A DNA stretch of 64,000 nucleotides, taken from the NCBI RefSeq assembly GCF_030848505.1, contig NZ_JAVDDU010000002.1:62001-126000 (forward strand), read 5' to 3'. The DNA is from Marinimicrobium hydrolyticum (GTDB lineage Bacteria; Pseudomonadota; Gammaproteobacteria; Pseudomonadales; Cellvibrionaceae). Each line of letters starts with the position of its first letter. Position 1 is the first letter of the stretch. The position numbers were made by a program, and so were the translations under genes. Shown here one piece after another: positions 28,922 through 38,791 of this stretch. The notes beneath the pieces are model-generated. The model made no database searches and had not been told where the DNA came from. It saw only the letters and a list, made by a program, of their open reading frames with translations.

Positions 28922-31222
28922 ATGACCACTTCCCTCCACCATGTTCCACAAAACGACGTGCACACCCTTTCCATCGAGGGGATGAGCTGCGCTTCCTGCA
29001 TCGGACGCGTAGAAAAAGCGCTCGCCGCCGTACCAGAGGTGGCCAGCGCCAACGTCAATCTGGCAACGGGTAAAGCGACCGTAAGCGTAACCGCGGCGCG
29101 TGCAGACTTACCGACCGCTTTGCTGCAAGCCGTTGCGAAAGCCGGATACCAAGCCCACATTGACGGCCACACGTCCAAACAGGAAGACGACTCTCAAGAG
29201 CGCGAAGCTCGGCGTTTACGCACGGCGCTGTTGTGGGCTGCGGCGTTCACGCTGCCGGTGTTCATTCTGGATATGGGCAGTCATTTTATTCCGCCGTTTC
29301 ACCACTGGTTGATGGCCAGCCTCGGACAACAACAGCTGTTCTTCCTGTTATTTGTGCTCGCCTCAGCGGTGCAATTTGGGCCGGGTTTGCGGTTCTATCA
29401 ACACGGACTGCCCGCCCTGCTGCGCGGAGCCCCAGATATGAATTCGTTAGTAATGCTGGGCACGTCGGCCGCCTGGGGCTATTCGGTGGTGGCGACGTTC
29501 TTACCTCAGGTTCTGCCCCCAGGTACCGTGCACGTTTATTTTGAAGCCTCTGCCGTGATCATCACTTTGATTCTAGTGGGTCGCTATTTGGAAGCGATCG
29601 CCAAGGGGCGCACCAGTGATGCCATTCGCCGCTTGCTGCACTTGCAGGCAAAAAGTGCGCGGCGGGTTCGGGACGGTGAAATCCAGGATGTGGCTATCGA
29701 AGAGATTCGCACGGGTGACCATTTGGAAGTGCGCCCTGGCGAGAAAATTCCACTCGATGGTGTAGTGACTGAGGGCGCTTCCTGGGTGGATGAATCCATG
29801 ATCACTGGTGAGCCAATACCCCTACAAAAAGAGACGGGCGCCGAAGTGGTAGGCGGGACGATCAACACCAATGGTCGGCTCAGAATTCGCGTCACGCACG
29901 TGGGGGCCGATACCGTCTTGGCGCGCATCACCAAAATGGTGGAAGACGCTCAGAACGCCCGCTTGCCCATTCAAGCGCTGGTGAATAAAGTCACCACGGT
30001 TTTTGTGCCTGTGGTCATACTGGTGGCCACACTGACACTCTGGGTGTGGTGGCAATTTGGCCCCGAACCCGCATTGACGATGGCGCTGGTGAACGCCGTA
30101 GCGGTGCTGATCATCGCCTGCCCGTGCGCCATGGGTCTGGCCACCCCCACATCCATCATGGTGGGCACTGGCCGGGCGGCAGAGCTGGGCATTTTATTTC
30201 GTCAGGGAGAGGCGCTGCAGAGCTTGCGAGACGCCTCGGTTGTTGCCCTGGATAAAACCGGCACCCTGACCGAAGGTCGGCCAGTACTGACGGATCTGAT
30301 TCCCACGGAGGCCTACGAGCGACACCAAATTCTGTCCTGGGTGGCGGGTGCAGAACAACATTCTGAGCACCCCATTGCATCGGCCATTCTCAAGGCCGCC
30401 CGCGATCAGGGGCTGGATATTCCCACGACCGAAACCTTCTCCATTGAAGCGGGCTGGGGGCTGGAGGCGACAGTGGATGGAAGACGCGTCCACGTGGGCG
30501 CGGACCGCTATATGACCAAACTGAAAATTGATGTTCAGCCGCTGGCGGAGATTGCCCAAGAGCTCGGCGATCAGGGAAAGTCACCTTTATATGCGGCGAT
30601 TGACGGTCAACTGGTGGCCATTCTCGCCATCGCCGACCCGTTAAAGGCGGGCAGCCGGGCCGCTGTGGCCGCGCTGCACGCCGAGGGCAAACGGGTCGTC
30701 ATGCTCACCGGAGACAATCGGCACACCGCGGAAGCCATTGCCAAGCAAATTGGGATTGATGACGTGGTGGCCGAGTTAAAGCCTGGGGACAAAAAATCGG
30801 CCATACAACAACTTCAAATCAAGCAGCGGGTGGCGTTTGTAGGCGATGGCATTAACGATGCGCCGGCACTGGCTCAGGCAGACGTTGGTATCGCCATAGG
30901 CACGGGTACGGACATCGCCATTGAAGCCGCCGAGATCGTTTTAATGTCGGGCGATCTGCGCAATGTGCCCACGGCTCTAGCCTTATCGCGAGCCACCATG
31001 AACAACATCAAACAAAATCTCTTTTGGGCCTTTGGGTATAACACCCTGTTGATTCCCGTGGCAGCCGGCGTTCTCTACCCCGCCCTCGGGTTGTTGCTCT
31101 CGCCGATGTTCGCCGCAGCGGCGATGGCCGCTTCCAGCGTGTGTGTGCTGGGCAATGCCTTACGCCTGAAGCGTTTTGCCCCGCCCATAGCAAGAGAGCT
31201 TGCTCAGTCCATGAGGCCGTAA
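28922..31222 (+). CDS. copA: Copper-translocating P1B-type ATPase
   Basis: A 766-residue Cu+ exporter. One N-terminal metal-binding domain (GMSCASC, Cys 23 and 26) precedes eight membrane spans. The transmembrane copper site is [15 protein letters not shown], the phosphorylation site is DKTGTLTEG, the ATP site includes SEHPIASAI, and the hinge is [14 protein letters not shown]. The start has AGGAG seven bases upstream. It is driven by the CueR-type promoter. Its 3' end overlaps the convergent hypothetical gene by 19 bases. Confidence 0.96.
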   Translation: MTTSLHHVPQNDVHTLSIEGMSCASCIGRVEKALAAVPEVASANVNLATGKATVSVTAARADLPTALLQAVAKAGYQAHIDGHTSKQEDDSQEREARRLRTALLWAAAFTLPVFILDMGSHFIPPFHHWLMASLGQQQLFFLLFVLASAVQFGPGLRFYQHGLPALLRGAPDMNSLVMLGTSAAWGYSVVATFLPQVLPPGTVHVYFEASAVIITLILVGRYLEAIAKGRTSDAIRRLLHLQAKSARRVRDGEIQDVAIEEIRTGDHLEVRPGEKIPLDGVVTEGASWVDESMITGEPIPLQKETGAEVVGGTINTNGRLRIRVTHVGADTVLARITKMVEDAQNARLPIQALVNKVTTVFVPVVILVATLTLWVWWQFGPEPALTMALVNAVAVLIIACPCAMGLATPTSIMVGTGRAAELGILFRQGEALQSLRDASVVALDKTGTLTEGRPVLTDLIPTEAYERHQILSWVAGAEQHSEHPIASAILKAARDQGLDIPTTETFSIEAGWGLEATVDGRRVHVGADRYMTKLKIDVQPLAEIAQELGDQGKSPLYAAIDGQLVAILAIADPLKAGSRAAVAALHAEGKRVVMLTGDNRHTAEAIAKQIGIDDVVAELKPGDKKSAIQQLQIKQRVAFVGDGINDAPALAQADVGIAIGTGTDIAIEAAEIVLMSGDLRNVPTALALSRATMNNIKQNLFWAFGYNTLLIPVAAGVLYPALGLLLSPMFAAAAMAASSVCVLGNALRLKRFAPPIARELAQSMRP

Positions 31223-31758
31223 AGCTGGTTGAGGGCGTTTAGATATTCAACCTCCACATAGGAGGCACCCTCGTCCACTAAGCTGCCCCACCGCTCGACG
31301 GTACGCTTGCTGGCACCGTAGCTGGCTTCAATAAACATTCGGGTTCCGTCAAAGCCCATGGGGCAGCCCTCGGGCATCAGGTCGCACTCTTTCGCCATCA
31401 GCTCCTCATGGGATTTGAGCTCGAATAACGAAAGGGACTGGAAGCTGGTGAGTATGCCTATGTACTGAGCTTCGGATAACGATTGACGCTCTCCGTTTTG
31501 GGAGTGCGTTACAGCGTTCAGCTCCCCGATAGGCGATTGATAGACCGTCACCCCTGTCGGATCCCCGGCTGGCGGGGCCACGACTACTCGAAAGGCCGCT
31601 TCGTATTCAGTGCTAAGGGCGCATAAAGGGTTGATGCCAAGCCCGTCCAATAGATCTTTATAGGCTTGTGAATCACCGTCGCTGTCGCAGTTTATTTCCC
31701 GGGCAAAGCCGTTGACACTGAAAATTATCAATCCAAAGAATAACAGCCACTTGTCCAT
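31204..31758 (-). CDS. Exported protein of unknown function
   Basis: A 184-residue protein I do not recognise. It has a signal peptide ([20 protein letters not shown]). The mature part carries four cysteines ([26 protein letters not shown]), suggesting disulfides in the periplasm, and is acidic overall. It lies alone between the convergent copA and the TonB receptor. The reading frame is long, has a signal peptide and is not a shadow of another gene, apart from the 19-base overlap with copA. Confidence 0.7.
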   Translation of the reverse strand: MDKWLLFFGLIIFSVNGFAREINCDSDGDSQAYKDLLDGLGINPLCALSTEYEAAFRVVVAPPAGDPTGVTVYQSPIGELNAVTHSQNGERQSLSEAQYIGILTSFQSLSLFELKSHEELMAKECDLMPEGCPMGFDGTRMFIEASYGASKRTVERWGSLVDEGASYVEVEYLNALNQLYGLMD

Positions 31759-31866
31759 GGGACCCCCGCTACAGCAACATAAAAATTTTAAGTAAAACTA
31801 TGACAGGGACTTTACATCAAGTCTCCCTCTGAAAGCGAAGATTCAAACGTGCAAAAAATGGCGACA

Positions 31867-31894
31867 TAAAAAAGGGCAGCCCGAAGGCTGCCCT
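31867..31894 (-). terminator. Terminator of the TonB-dependent receptor gene
   Basis: An 8-bp stem GGGCAGCC/GGCTGCCC with tetraloop CGAA (or TTCG on the minus strand) is followed by six T on the minus strand, 23 bases past the receptor stop. Confidence 0.88.
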
Positions 31895-31916
31895 ATCAAG
31901 GGTCCAGCGAACTGGA

Positions 31917-34754
31917 CTAGAAGGAGAAACGAGCTCCCAGCGCAAAGGTTCGGCTAAACAGAGTGTTGACGTGGGAGAAGTACGGGCTGTCGCCGTAGCG
32001 CTCCTGAGTGAACTGCTCTGTCAGATTTGTGGCGTCAAAGGTTAACGTCAACTCGTCGGTGACCCGATAGCTAAACTGGAAGTCCAGACTCTCTTCCGGC
32101 TGACGATAGATTCCCAATGGGTTGGCAAACAGCGCAGCCTCGTTTCGATTGAGTGCGGTGTCGCGCCAGACATAGGACATCCGTACGTCGAAGCTCGGAC
32201 GCTCATACGCCAGGGCTACACTGTATGAGAAGTCAGAAACCCCAAAGAAAGGCATTGTTTCTTCGCCATCGGGCTGGCCGGTTTCATCAAACACCGGAAT
32301 GGTCTGCTCTGAATCCAAAAAGGTCGCACTGGTGATCACACCCAGGCCGTCCAGCTGCTCAGGCAGGTTCTCCGGGAAATAGGTGAAGCCCAGCTCGACA
32401 CCCCGCAAGGTGCCGTCGGAGGCGTTGTCCGGACGAGACCAGATAAAGGTGTCCACCAGGAAGCCATCCGGGATTTCAGAGGCATCCGGCCGAATCCGCT
32501 CACGGAACGGAATGACCAAGCCATCAACCTTACGCTGAAACAAAGTCAGGTAAGTATAGCTGGCATCGCCAAAGTACCATTCAAGTGACAAATCCAAATT
32601 CTTCGAAGTGGTTGGACGCAAATCCGCGTTACCACTGTTCGCCGTACCATAACCAACATTACTTAAGTCATCGTTGTAAGTAATGTTGGGGTTCAAGTCA
32701 TTAAAGCCCGGCATACGCAGGGTTTCGCTGTAAGCCAAACGCAGTAACAACTCATCGCTCAGCTCGTAGCGCAGCATCGCACTCGGCAACAACTCGCTGT
32801 TGGTAGTAGTGGATTCAACGGTAGGATTGCCCGCCTGATCATAGAAAGTGTTATCGGTCTCGACATCCACATAGCGCAGGCCAACCTGACCATCCAGAAG
32901 ACGGCCTGCCAACATAGTTTCGAAATCGGCGGTAGCGTAAAGTGCCGCGTTGCGCTCTTCCACTTCAAAGCTCGGAATCATTCCCAAATCGGTAGGCATG
33001 CCGTACAAATTCATGAAGTGATCGCGGTTATCCCGCAGGTATGGACCACTGGCGACGACCCAACTGCGGGGCGCTGTGGCACGACCTCTCATGAAGTCGC
33101 TGTTGACGTGATGCAAGCCATCGGTATAGGACGCAAAATCGCAGAGGGCTATATCTGGGGGATTCTGCCGATCTGGGTGGGTCACAGCGGCTTCGCAGCT
33201 CTGATTGGAAGCCTGCTCACGAACCTTGGTGGCGGTGTTCCGGTCATCCCACCGGAAACCGAAACCAATCCGCGTCAGAAAATCGAAATCAGTCCGGTAC
33301 TCACCATCTACGGTAAAGGTAATGGCATCACCCGAGTCTTGACCCGCGTTGTTCCAGATTTCCGCCATCCCATACTCACTGGGATCGGTGAGATCTTTCG
33401 GCGTACCGTCGTACTCGAAGAACTCGATACCCGGGCGACCATCGAAGTTCGAACGAATTTCCGGACGCACAGCTGTACCACGCATGGCGAAAAATTCAGT
33501 CTCGTATTCGCTTTCCTGGTAAACCAACTCGGACTCGATACTCAGATTATCGGTCAATTCCCATTTACCGCCCACAGCATAGAGATAGCTATCCGTGCTG
33601 GAGCGCGTGTAGTCGCCACTTGTAAAGTTGAAGCCGTCACGAATGGTTCGGTCGCGGATAATATTGGTGCCCGGATACAAGTTAAAGGTGTCGGAGATTG
33701 AGTCAAACTCGTCACGATCAGCCACTAGGCCGCCGAGGCTTCCCCACCAATCAACAAACGAGAAGTACATATTGTTGAAACTTTCGTTGCGATAGCCGTT
33801 GTAGAAAGCTTCAAGCGTGTATTCAGAACGATCGTTGGGTGCAAACTGTAACGACAGGTTGGCCCCTGGACGCTCACGTTCTCCTGTGAAATCGTTAATG
33901 ATCAAGGCATCGCGAGCAAGGTAGTAAGGGACCTCCTCACCATCAATATTCAACGTCGAGCCCGGTGCGGTCGGCAGGCCCCGATCCAAACCCGGCATCC
34001 AACCTCTCTCAGAGCGAATAAGCTCCATTGGGGCAAACCCGCCCGCGGGATCCTCAGTCGCAAACGGCATTGCTGCACCAGCGTTCATGGTTTGATCGCG
34101 GTAGCGGGTTTTCGCATAGGAGAAGTTAACCAGAGCGCCGAATTCACCGGCATTGGTTTCCCAACGGTTGCTGAACAGCCCGCTGACAACGGGATCGGTG
34201 GTTTCCGCGCGCTCTTGGTGAACGGCACGGCCAGCCAGAGACACACGCGAGCCTTCAAAATCAAATGGGCGGGATGTCCGCACATCGATGGTACCGGCGA
34301 TACCGTTTTCATACTGGTCCGCCGAGCGGCTTTTGCTCACATCTATCCGCGATACCAGCGTCGACGGAATGTCCGCCAATTCTAGGGCGCGGCCCGTGCT
34401 GGTAAACATGGTGCGGCCGTTGACGGTGGTACTGACATCGGGCAGACCACGAATATGTACCGCGTTGACTTCGCCCGTGCCACGGTCGGTCACTTGCACG
34501 CCCGCGACGCGCTGGAGCGATTCGACCACGTTATTATCAGGCAGCTTACCGATATCCTCGGCCACGATGGAGTCAACTACCGATAAGGAATCACGCTTAA
34601 TGTCAATTGCGCGGGTAACGCTGGCACGAAGACCGGTAACCACCACTTCTTCCAACATGCCGGCTTCGGCATCTTGGGTTTGGGCCATAAGGGGTTGTCC
34701 TGCGAGGGCGATGGCAACAGCGATGCTGCTGCTTATGAGGGAACGATTAAACAT
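31917..34754 (-). CDS. TonB-dependent receptor, probably for arabino-oligosaccharides
   Basis: A 945-residue outer-membrane receptor of the Xanthomonas/Caulobacter carbohydrate type (TIGR01782-like). A signal peptide (cut near LMAQTQ) and a TonB box (EEVVVTG) precede the plug (DSIVAEDIGKLPDNNVVESLQRVAGVQV, HIRGLPDVSTTVNGR). A 22-strand barrel follows, ending in the aromatic FALGARFSF. It lies next to the arabinan operon on the same strand but has its own promoter and terminator. The substrate is inferred from neighbours. Confidence 0.93.
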   Translation of the reverse strand: MFNRSLISSSIAVAIALAGQPLMAQTQDAEAGMLEEVVVTGLRASVTRAIDIKRDSLSVVDSIVAEDIGKLPDNNVVESLQRVAGVQVTDRGTGEVNAVHIRGLPDVSTTVNGRTMFTSTGRALELADIPSTLVSRIDVSKSRSADQYENGIAGTIDVRTSRPFDFEGSRVSLAGRAVHQERAETTDPVVSGLFSNRWETNAGEFGALVNFSYAKTRYRDQTMNAGAAMPFATEDPAGGFAPMELIRSERGWMPGLDRGLPTAPGSTLNIDGEEVPYYLARDALIINDFTGERERPGANLSLQFAPNDRSEYTLEAFYNGYRNESFNNMYFSFVDWWGSLGGLVADRDEFDSISDTFNLYPGTNIIRDRTIRDGFNFTSGDYTRSSTDSYLYAVGGKWELTDNLSIESELVYQESEYETEFFAMRGTAVRPEIRSNFDGRPGIEFFEYDGTPKDLTDPSEYGMAEIWNNAGQDSGDAITFTVDGEYRTDFDFLTRIGFGFRWDDRNTATKVREQASNQSCEAAVTHPDRQNPPDIALCDFASYTDGLHHVNSDFMRGRATAPRSWVVASGPYLRDNRDHFMNLYGMPTDLGMIPSFEVEERNAALYATADFETMLAGRLLDGQVGLRYVDVETDNTFYDQAGNPTVESTTTNSELLPSAMLRYELSDELLLRLAYSETLRMPGFNDLNPNITYNDDLSNVGYGTANSGNADLRPTTSKNLDLSLEWYFGDASYTYLTLFQRKVDGLVIPFRERIRPDASEIPDGFLVDTFIWSRPDNASDGTLRGVELGFTYFPENLPEQLDGLGVITSATFLDSEQTIPVFDETGQPDGEETMPFFGVSDFSYSVALAYERPSFDVRMSYVWRDTALNRNEAALFANPLGIYRQPEESLDFQFSYRVTDELTLTFDATNLTEQFTQERYGDSPYFSHVNTLFSRTFALGARFSF

Positions 34755-34863
34755 AACTCTAGCTCTCCTGAGGGTTGCGTATACACCTCGTGGCGTTTTT
34801 GTTTTTGGTAACGCCTTCTGAACGAGGTGGTTTCATTATTATTCCGCCTGGAACCCAAACAAT

Positions 34864-34888
34864 ACTATTGTATTATAACATTACCATC
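34864..34888 (-). promoter_or_regulatory. Operator/promoter site ahead of the TonB receptor
   Basis: On the plus strand TATTGTATTATAACATTA; the 13-mer TATTGTATTATAA is shared exactly with the site ahead of araB (42737-42749). On the minus strand, TTGATG and TAGTAT are 17 bases apart with the site between them. The rest of the 480-base gap 34755-35234 is AT-rich; the inverted repeat at 35150-35205 is its only other structure. Confidence 0.5.
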
Positions 34889-35149
34889 AAGTATTTTATT
34901 CACGTGCGTTTTGGTCGTGATTTTTGGGCAACTCGGCTTTTCAACGTGTATTTTCGCCCATCTCAAGGTTAGCGGTCGCCAACTAGCCTCAAAAAGGACC
35001 AAAACACTTTTTATTTTGTATTACAAATAAGAGGTTATTTTGCACTTTGGAGGCGATATTTTTGATTCGTTGATCATGAACTAGTCGGAAAACCGAGGCT
35101 TTTAACCCATTTGGGAACGCACTTAATTTATGGCCACTTGTGTACAACT

Positions 35150-35205
35150 CAGCCCGGAAGCCCTGTGCATCCATCGATAAGTGGAAGCAAGAAGACTCCG
35201 GGCTG
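35150..35205. repeat. Inverted repeat downstream of the arabinanase gene
   Basis: CAGCCCGGA (35150-35158) pairs with TCCGGGCTG (35197-35205), and pairing continues outward with a small bulge (ACAAC/GTTGT). There is no T-run, so it is more likely an mRNA 3' stabilising hairpin than a terminator for the arabinose operon. Confidence 0.45.
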
Positions 35206-35234
35206 TTGTGGACGGCCCTACGGCATTCATTGCG

Positions 35235-36260
35235 CTAGTCAATAAGCCGGCTTTGGTAAGTATCCAGCGCGCTTTCGTCGATGACGGGCCAGCCATCCTT
35301 CCAGGTAATTTCCGCAATTTTGAGTTTTTGCAGGCCGTCATCGGCCGCCTCGTAGGCGTGGAAGACCAGGTAGTCTGTGCCGTTGAAGGTGTAGGCACTG
35401 TTATGGCCCACGCCATACCAATCCTCGTTGCCTTCCAGAATGACGGTGCCGCCTTCATGGTTCATGTCTACACCGTCCTTATCCAAATAGGGGCCGGTAA
35501 CATTCTCTGAACGTCCCACAGCAAGGTGGTAGGTGCTCTCCGCTCCCCGGCAACATTTCCCGAGGGAAATAAATAAGTAGTAGTAATCGTCCTTTTTAAA
35601 GATAAAAGGCGCTTCGATTTCCCCTGGGCCGGCTAGGGCGTCGTCTAGCAACAGCGAGCGGTCGAGCTTTGCAACGGTGTGCCATTCCTGGGGCTCTGCC
35701 GGTTTGGTCCAGGTGTCGTTCAATTTGAACATCTTCATGCCGCCCCAGAAGGAACCGAAGTTCATCCAGGCCGTGCCTTCATCGTCGACGATGACGTGGG
35801 GATCAATCGCGTTCCACATATCGCGATTGGGTATGGATTGCACAACGATGCCTTGGTCTTCCCAACCGTAGTCATCGGACTCCGGGTTCAGGGTTTTGGA
35901 AGTGGTAACGCCTATGCCCGAGGTGTTTTGGCCGAAGGCGGAGACGGAGTAATAGAGGTAATATTTTTCTTGTTCGTCGTTATAGATGATATCGGGTGCC
36001 CACAGATGACCATTGAAGCCGGGGGCGACGTCGCGCGCCCAATCGGGTTCAGTTTCAAAGGCGCGGCCTTGCAGTCTCCAGTTGATCATGTCGGTGGAGT
36101 TGTAGATGGTAATGCCAGGGCCGGTACTGAACAGGTAGTAGGTGCCGTCTTCTTTAGCCATGACGGGGTCGTGGATGCTGACTTGTTCGGCTTGTGCCGA
36201 CAGAGTGAATAAAGAAAACATTAGGGTACTTATCAGGGCGAGTCGTGTTCTGATCTTCAT
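35235..36260 (-). CDS. Endo-1,5-alpha-L-arabinanase, GH43, exported
   Basis: A 341-residue protein with a signal peptide (cut at AQA/EQ, about 24) and a five-bladed GH43 domain. The catalytic residues read from the motifs are Asp31 (SIHDPVM), Asp153 (NAIDPHV) and Glu216 (GEIEAPF), matching endo-arabinanases such as Cellvibrio Arb43A. It should hydrolyse linear arabinan to short oligosaccharides outside the cytoplasm. It is the last gene of the araB-araD-araA-symporter-GH43-GH43 operon, 38 bases after the previous gene. Confidence 0.9.
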   Translation of the reverse strand: MKIRTRLALISTLMFSLFTLSAQAEQVSIHDPVMAKEDGTYYLFSTGPGITIYNSTDMINWRLQGRAFETEPDWARDVAPGFNGHLWAPDIIYNDEQEKYYLYYSVSAFGQNTSGIGVTTSKTLNPESDDYGWEDQGIVVQSIPNRDMWNAIDPHVIVDDEGTAWMNFGSFWGGMKMFKLNDTWTKPAEPQEWHTVAKLDRSLLLDDALAGPGEIEAPFIFKKDDYYYLFISLGKCCRGAESTYHLAVGRSENVTGPYLDKDGVDMNHEGGTVILEGNEDWYGVGHNSAYTFNGTDYLVFHAYEAADDGLQKLKIAEITWKDGWPVIDESALDTYQSRLID

Positions 36261-36298
36261 TTGTTGAGGTCTCTTTGTTCTGTAGGCGTCTGGCTGCT

Positions 36299-37246
36299 TC
36301 AGTCATTTACCGATGGCTTGCCGAATACAGGCAGCCCTTCGTTATCCCACTTGATGGGCTTAACGAACGTATGGCGGTTTGGATCCCATAAGGGATCACC
36401 TTCGATTTCGGTATAAGTACGGGCGTGGTAGACCAGCATGTCGGTTTTACCATCTTCGGCGATGGTAAAGCTGTTATGGCCAGGGCCGTAGATACGGTTA
36501 TCAAAATCGCTCTGGAATACCGGTTGCTGCACTTTGGTCCAACTGGCCAGGTCCAGTAGGTCGGCGTTTTCGTCAGCGTACAGCAGGCCCATGCAGTAGT
36601 TTTCATCGGTGGCACTGCCGGAATATGTCAGCAGCACGCGACCATTGCGAATAAGCACGGCGGGGCCTTCGTTGACCATAAAGCCACGAGTTTCCCATTC
36701 CAGCTCAGGAATACTTAACCGAACCGGTTTACCCTCAATGGCGTCCGGCGTGTCCATGGGGGCTATATAGAGATTTGAGTTGCCAGCGATACCGGGTTCT
36801 TTCTGGGCCCACACGTAGTAGAGCACGCCTTTGTGGGTGAAGGTGGTGGCATCCAGACAAAAGCTGTCGATGCCCGTGTCTATTTGTTTGGGTTCGCTCC
36901 AGTTGCCTTCCAGCGGATTGTCTGCCCGGGTGCTGATGCAGTACATGCGGTGCTGGAACAGATCGTCTTTAATTTCTCTAGACGGCGCCGCTGCGAAATA
37001 GATGTACCAAGCGCCTTGATTAAAGTGAATTTCGGGAGCCCAGATCAGCTCGCAGAGCGGACCTGTGTCCGGCTTATGCCACACCGCAACGGGCTCCGCT
37101 GAGGCCAATCCGTCGATGGTTTTCGCCCGGCGTAGCTCGAGCCGATCATAGGCTGGCACCGAGGCAGTAAAGTAGTAAAAACCATCGCTGTGTTTGTGGA
37201 TGAAAGGATCGGCACGTTGTTCGATCAAAGTCTTAAGCAAGGTCAC
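36299..37246 (-). CDS. Exo-alpha-1,5-L-arabinofuranosidase, GH43, cytoplasmic
   Basis: A 315-residue GH43 enzyme without a signal peptide. The start is GTG with AGGAG eight bases upstream. RADPFIHKHSDGFYYFTASV (catalytic Asp13) and LRRAKTIDGL, then IWAPEIHF, SFCLDATTF and MVNEGPAVL follow the pattern of the exo-arabinofuranosidase subfamily (GH43_26 type). It would trim imported arabino-oligosaccharides to arabinose. It lies 17 bases after the symporter gene, consistent with coupled uptake and hydrolysis. Confidence 0.86.
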   Translation of the reverse strand: MTLLKTLIEQRADPFIHKHSDGFYYFTASVPAYDRLELRRAKTIDGLASAEPVAVWHKPDTGPLCELIWAPEIHFNQGAWYIYFAAAPSREIKDDLFQHRMYCISTRADNPLEGNWSEPKQIDTGIDSFCLDATTFTHKGVLYYVWAQKEPGIAGNSNLYIAPMDTPDAIEGKPVRLSIPELEWETRGFMVNEGPAVLIRNGRVLLTYSGSATDENYCMGLLYADENADLLDLASWTKVQQPVFQSDFDNRIYGPGHNSFTIAEDGKTDMLVYHARTYTEIEGDPLWDPNRHTFVKPIKWDNEGLPVFGKPSVND

Positions 37247-37263
37247 TGTTTCACTCCTAGTAC

Positions 37264-38670
37264 CTACAAAGGTTGTTCGTTTGCGTAATCTTCAGACAGA
37301 CCGGTTTTTGGCGGTGTTATGTCTTGCTTGCCCGCATTCACCTGCATATCGACATAGTATCGGTTGGTGATTTTGTATTTGAACATCACCAGGCCCATCA
37401 ACGCATGGAAGATGCCCGGGAAGACCGTCAACATGAGCGCGATGCCCGTCACGGTAAACGCCGATTGGACCTCACCGGCTTGGTAACCAAAGTACGTCAG
37501 CAGAAGGCCGGTCACAAAACCCGCCAGCCCCATACCCGCTTTCTGGCAAAAGGAGATTCCCCCAAACGCCAGCCCGGATACTCGCTTACCGTTTTTAAAC
37601 TCCCCGTAATCCACTACTTCAGCAATGGCTGACCAAAAGACTGGCGCGTGCAGATCCACGACAAAACACAACAAAATGTAAAGTACGAACGCCAACCAGA
37701 CATCCCCAGGGGAGACGGCGAAGAACATCAGAATGCTCAACAAAAGCACCAGGATCTGAGACCAACGGAATAACTGCACTTTGCAGTAACGCTTGGTAAT
37801 CCAGGTGGAGGCAACCATCGAGGCGATAGAGGCGGCAATACCGGCGCTCACAAACTGGCCGGCCATGATTTCGGTCCCGCCCAGGTAATGAATGGCGTAG
37901 TAAAAAGCCACGCCACCGCGCAGCGCATAGCCCAGTGTGCCGAGCACGCAGCAGGCGGCGAGAATCAGCCACTGATCATTTTTTAACAGCAGTCCCAGTT
38001 GCTCCTTAAGCGGTTTTTTGTCGACCACATGCTCCACGCGCTCTTTGGTCGTGAAAAAGCAGAACAGCAGTAACAACACACCCACAAAAGACATCAGTCC
38101 CATCGCCAACTGGTATCCTTTGGCTGAATCACCACCGCCCCACATAACGGCCAGTGTTGGCACGGAAGAAATAATGATCCAGTTGGCAATTTTGGCAAAG
38201 AACATCCGGTAGCCATTAGCGGACAATCTCTCTTTAGGATCAGCAGTGAGCACCCCAATGTAGGAGATGTACGGAATGGCAATACCGGTAAACATCAAAG
38301 TGGCAAACAGGTAGGTCACGTAGGCCCATACCAGTTTCATGTTGTAGCTGACATCCGGTGTCGTGAACAACAAAAATATCGCAAACCCGTAGGGGATTGA
38401 GAGATACAGGAAATACTGACGGAAGCGCCCAAAGCGCGACTTGTATTTGTCCGTAATAAGGCCCATCAATGGATCACTGAAGGCATCAATGAAGCGCGCC
38501 GCCAGAAACAGCAACCCCACATGAACCGGCTTTAGTCCAAAAATATCCGTATAAAAGTACTGCATAAAGAAAAACATGGCGGCGATCATTACGTTGACCG
38601 ACATATCGCCAGCACCGAAGCCGACTTTTTCCAGAGTGGACAGCTTATGAACCGTTTTTTCGGACGTCAT
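37264..38670 (-). CDS. GPH-family sugar:cation symporter
   Basis: A 468-residue MFS-type carrier with 12 spans. The start KVGFGAGDMSVNVMIAAMFFFMQY, the RFIDAFSDPLMGLITDKYKSRFGRFR motif after the second span, and the mid-protein KEQLGLLLKNDQW are typical of the glycoside-pentoside-hexuronide family. It probably takes arabinose or short arabinosides across the inner membrane. It lies between araA and the cytoplasmic GH43. Confidence 0.92.
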   Translation of the reverse strand: MTSEKTVHKLSTLEKVGFGAGDMSVNVMIAAMFFFMQYFYTDIFGLKPVHVGLLFLAARFIDAFSDPLMGLITDKYKSRFGRFRQYFLYLSIPYGFAIFLLFTTPDVSYNMKLVWAYVTYLFATLMFTGIAIPYISYIGVLTADPKERLSANGYRMFFAKIANWIIISSVPTLAVMWGGGDSAKGYQLAMGLMSFVGVLLLLFCFFTTKERVEHVVDKKPLKEQLGLLLKNDQWLILAACCVLGTLGYALRGGVAFYYAIHYLGGTEIMAGQFVSAGIAASIASMVASTWITKRYCKVQLFRWSQILVLLLSILMFFAVSPGDVWLAFVLYILLCFVVDLHAPVFWSAIAEVVDYGEFKNGKRVSGLAFGGISFCQKAGMGLAGFVTGLLLTYFGYQAGEVQSAFTVTGIALMLTVFPGIFHALMGLVMFKYKITNRYYVDMQVNAGKQDITPPKTGLSEDYANEQPL

Positions 38671-38757
38671 CTTGGGAAGCCTTATCTTATTTTGGGGTAG
38701 GGTGATCCAAGGGCGTTAAAAGGAAGAGGGCCAAGCGAAAATTCCCCTTGGACCCGT

Positions 38758-38783
38758 CCCCGGTGAGACAGGGCTCACCGGGG
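38758..38783 (-). promoter_or_regulatory. Intercistronic hairpin between araA and the symporter gene
   Basis: A perfect 9-bp stem, CCCCGGTGA/TCACCGGGG, with an eight-base loop and no following T-run. It lies nine bases past the araA stop, where it could protect the araBDA part of the message and lower expression of the downstream genes. Confidence 0.5.
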
Positions 38784-38791
38784 TATTCACG

